NCBI GenBank assembly: GCA_934247855.1
Contig: CAKQKA010000003.1
Span: 1-35,096, forward strand
DNA from: an uncultured Clostridia bacterium
Lineage (GTDB): Bacteria > Bacillota > Clostridia > Christensenellales > Borkfalkiaceae
Length of the DNA: 35,096 nt
Reading direction: 5' to 3'
Part shown: piece by piece, positions 33,607 to 35,096 of the stretch
Layout: every line of letters starts with the position of its first letter
How positions within the stretch are numbered: the stretch's first letter is position 1
The notes under the pieces: generated by a model
The model's input: only the letters and a program-made list of their open reading frames with translations
What the model was told of the DNA's origin: nothing
Databases searched by the model: none
Translations under genes and position numbers: made by a program

Positions 33607-33655
33607 GATGTATAGTTATATTTTAATGTGATTTGTGAATAATCGTTTTTCAAGT

Positions 33656-34525
33656 TTATATTTGGGATATCATGAGTATTATCATGAAAACGACAGAAAC
33701 AAGTATGTTTAAAAACATAAATAACATACGGCTTGTTTTTGCTTTCCAGGTTTTTGCAATCGTTATTACGAGCAGTAAAAGAACGATGGGCATGCCGATA
33801 AAAGCGATAGTTGCGGTATGACCGGAAAGAATGCCCGACGTCGGGTTGCCGCTCTCTTTAATTCCCGTTGCGATTGCATCGCCGATCGCGCCGCCGAAGA
33901 AGAGTGCTGCGGCTGTGCTGACGACGCTCAACAGTGAAAGAAAAATCTTTTTAGGTATCGAAATATTGTTGCCGTAGCCCGAAGCGTATCCGTAACTTCC
34001 GTCCGACTGAACTCTTAACGACGCGTCTGCGTCGTCGGCCGGTTTAAGTATTCCGCGCGCAATTCCCGAAAAAATGTCTTCAAGCAGAATTAAAAGTATC
34101 CATGACATAAATAATCCGCCGAATATAGCCCCTACAACCGATCCGGCTTCGCTGTTATTTTTCGAGAAAGTTATCATGCTCATAATCATAAAAATAACAA
34201 ACGCAGGTGGTAAAATCGCGCCGATAATCCGTCTCAGAATAAAGACAAAATTATAGAAAAATTCAAGAATTTTAATTGATCCGAGATTCTTGAACCATTC
34301 GTTTTTTCTATAAAACGTCAAGTCAATAAAGTACTTCGTTTCGCTGTTGTAGTGCGGGGTAAGTTTCCATTTGTTGTCATATACGTTTTCCGCGTCGACG
34401 GAATCCAGCCAAGTCGTTGTTTCGGTTACGTCGGACGCGTCGTAAAGGTGCCAGCCGAATCCCCTGGTATTGCGTATAACCCTGCCGCTCAGCAGCTTTT
34501 TAAGCCGCAATGATTTTGTCTCCAT
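33656..34525 (-). CDS. Five-pass membrane protein of unknown function
   Basis: 289 residues. About 95 polar residues with many aromatics (FGWHLYDASDVTETTTWL) come first, then five predicted helices at about 98-120, 127-150, 191-215, 236-257 and 266-287. Between helices 2 and 3 lies a soluble loop with a Gly/Tyr/Ser stretch (DGSYGYASGYGNN). No family is recognised and no catalytic motif stands out. The start is firm: AGGAGGT lies just upstream of ATG 34525. The promoter at 34569-34598 and palindromes at 34540-34559 and 34578-34590 suggest tight control, probably by the divergent XRE regulator. The helix-rich second half resembles small channel or transport-associated proteins only in a general way. 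Confidence 0.85.
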   Translation of the reverse strand: METKSLRLKKLLSGRVIRNTRGFGWHLYDASDVTETTTWLDSVDAENVYDNKWKLTPHYNSETKYFIDLTFYRKNEWFKNLGSIKILEFFYNFVFILRRIIGAILPPAFVIFMIMSMITFSKNNSEAGSVVGAIFGGLFMSWILLILLEDIFSGIARGILKPADDADASLRVQSDGSYGYASGYGNNISIPKKIFLSLLSVVSTAAALFFGGAIGDAIATGIKESGNPTSGILSGHTATIAFIGMPIVLLLLVITIAKTWKAKTSRMLFMFLNILVSVVFMIILMISQI

Positions 34526-34539
34526 CTTTTGTACCTCCT

Positions 34540-34559
34540 ATAGTTTAAATTTAAACTAT
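34540..34559. promoter_or_regulatory. Perfect 20-bp palindrome in the leader of the membrane protein gene
   Basis: ATAGTTTAAATTTAAACTAT equals its own reverse complement. It sits between the -10 box and the ribosome binding site of the minus-strand gene, a typical repressor position. Confidence 0.7.
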
Positions 34560-34568
34560 CTTGGATAC

Positions 34569-34598
34569 ATCATACGCTAACCATTGGTTAATTGTCAA
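34569..34598 (-). promoter_or_regulatory. Sigma-A promoter of the membrane protein gene
   Basis: On the minus strand perfect TTGACA (34598-34593), 18-bp spacer, TATGAT (34574-34569). Confidence 0.8.
34578..34590. promoter_or_regulatory. Second palindrome, inside the promoter spacer
   Basis: TAACCA-T-TGGTTA is a perfect dyad lying between the -35 and -10 boxes of the minus-strand promoter. A protein bound here would block RNA polymerase. Confidence 0.55.
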
Positions 34599-34631
34599 GC
34601 GTTTTTTGCCATAAAGGATATAATAATACAT

Positions 34632-34976
34632 ATGGAAGAAAAACAGAAAAAAACGCAAACGATTATAATACAAGATGCGGCTGAAAAGGCTGTGGCGGAA
34701 AAATCAGCTGAAAATGTGGTTGCACGCGCTACCGAAAAGGCGACTGAAAGGAAAACTCTTTCCGACGAGGCGAAAGCGATAAAAGAAAGGCTTTGTTCGG
34801 AACTTCGGCATTCCGGGCTTACGTCGGTGGAAATTTCTGCAAAGATAGGCGTTTCGCCTGAAATGGTAACGCAATATATGACGACGAATAAAATGCCGCG
34901 GCTCGAAACGTTTGCGCGCATTTGCAAGGAACTCGATCTTTCGCCGGCATACATTCTCGGCGTAGAAGAATATTGA
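34632..34976 (+). CDS. Small XRE-family helix-turn-helix regulator
   Basis: 114 residues from ATG 34632. Residues 48-112 form an XRE/Cro-type domain: LCSELRHSGLTSVEISAKIG, then SPEMVTQYMTTNKMPRLETF and the closing helix ICKELDLSPAYILG. The first 45 residues are charged and Ala/Glu/Lys-rich, probably a helical or flexible arm. It is divergent from the membrane protein gene, and the two palindromes between them are good candidates for its binding sites (inference). The TATAAT at 34619-34624 lies only 7 bp before the start codon, so the transcript may be leaderless. Alternatively AAAGGA (34613-34618) acts as a distant ribosome binding site. A TTG start at 34584 is possible but would lie inside the promoter region. 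Confidence 0.85.
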   Translation: MEEKQKKTQTIIIQDAAEKAVAEKSAENVVARATEKATERKTLSDEAKAIKERLCSELRHSGLTSVEISAKIGVSPEMVTQYMTTNKMPRLETFARICKELDLSPAYILGVEEY

Positions 34977-35031
34977 TTTTGTCATAACGTTTCTGTCGGA
35001 TAAATTTTCAGTTGTAATTGTAGCCTTAAAA

Positions 35032-35069
35032 AAATAACGCTCTTTGTATACGGAGCGTTTTATTTTTAT
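35032..35069. terminator. Terminator after the XRE gene
   Basis: AACGCTC (35036-35042) pairs with GAGCGTT (35053-35059), flanked by A-rich and T-rich arms on both sides, so it could work in both directions. Confidence 0.75.
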
Positions 35070-35081
35070 TTGCGAAACAGC

Positions 35082-35096
35082 CGATAACGGTCTTAT
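35082..35096 (+). repeat. Diverged relative of the dispersed dyad at the window edge (copy N)
   Basis: CGATAACGGTCTTAT matches the consensus except for three centre positions and is cut off by the end of the window. It shares the CGATAACGGT centre with copy O. Confidence 0.35.

Overview
The window looks like chromosomal DNA from a member of the Bacillota, most likely class Clostridia. The support is a SpoVG-type regulator, paired glgC/glgD genes, QueT with a preQ1-I riboswitch, strong sigma-A promoters with 17-18 bp spacers, and AGGAGG-type ribosome binding sites. I see no transposase, integrase, phage gene, tRNA, rRNA or CRISPR array, so the gene content is mostly core. The genus cannot be told from the sequence; an uncultured gut lineage is only a guess.

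Layout. (1) 1-2565, minus: the two halves of a heterodimeric ABC exporter, the second running off the window. It is divergent from an ECF-like sigma factor and its single-pass membrane partner (2868-3910), and both directions start at textbook promoters. (2) 3911-7573: spoVG (minus), then murC, a possible 57-codon ORF and a YfbK-like von Willebrand factor A lipoprotein. (3) 7842-15412: a CPBP protease and housekeeping genes rlmH, tadA, prs, pth and mfd. (4) 15484-17823: a DUF3737 beta-helix protein, a MalY/PatB aminotransferase and a DUF378 membrane protein. (5) 17891-20413: a preQ1-I riboswitch with queT, then tgt and yajC. This is queuosine-precursor uptake plus insertion into tRNA. (6) 20586-31251: a glycogen locus glgB-glgC-glgD-glgA-glgP-GH13, behind a strong promoter and a structured leader of about 110 nt. 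(7) 31336-34976: tex, then a divergent pair of a five-pass membrane protein of unknown function and a small XRE-type regulator, with two perfect palindromes between them.

The most unusual signal is a dispersed 17-bp imperfect dyad, CGATAATCGACTTATAG. Thirteen copies lie in the window (six exact, four with one mismatch, three with two or three), plus two more diverged relatives. Most are intergenic. Three pairs are direct repeats spaced 65, 68 and 68 bp apart. One copy supplies a stop codon, one builds a terminator, and three lie in frame inside coding sequence. I know of no named family that matches it, and nothing in the window explains it.

The genes fall into functional groups: cell wall and envelope (murC, vWA lipoprotein, CPBP protease, yajC), translation and tRNA modification (rlmH, tadA, pth, queT, tgt), repair and transcription (mfd, tex, sigma factor) and carbon storage (glg locus).
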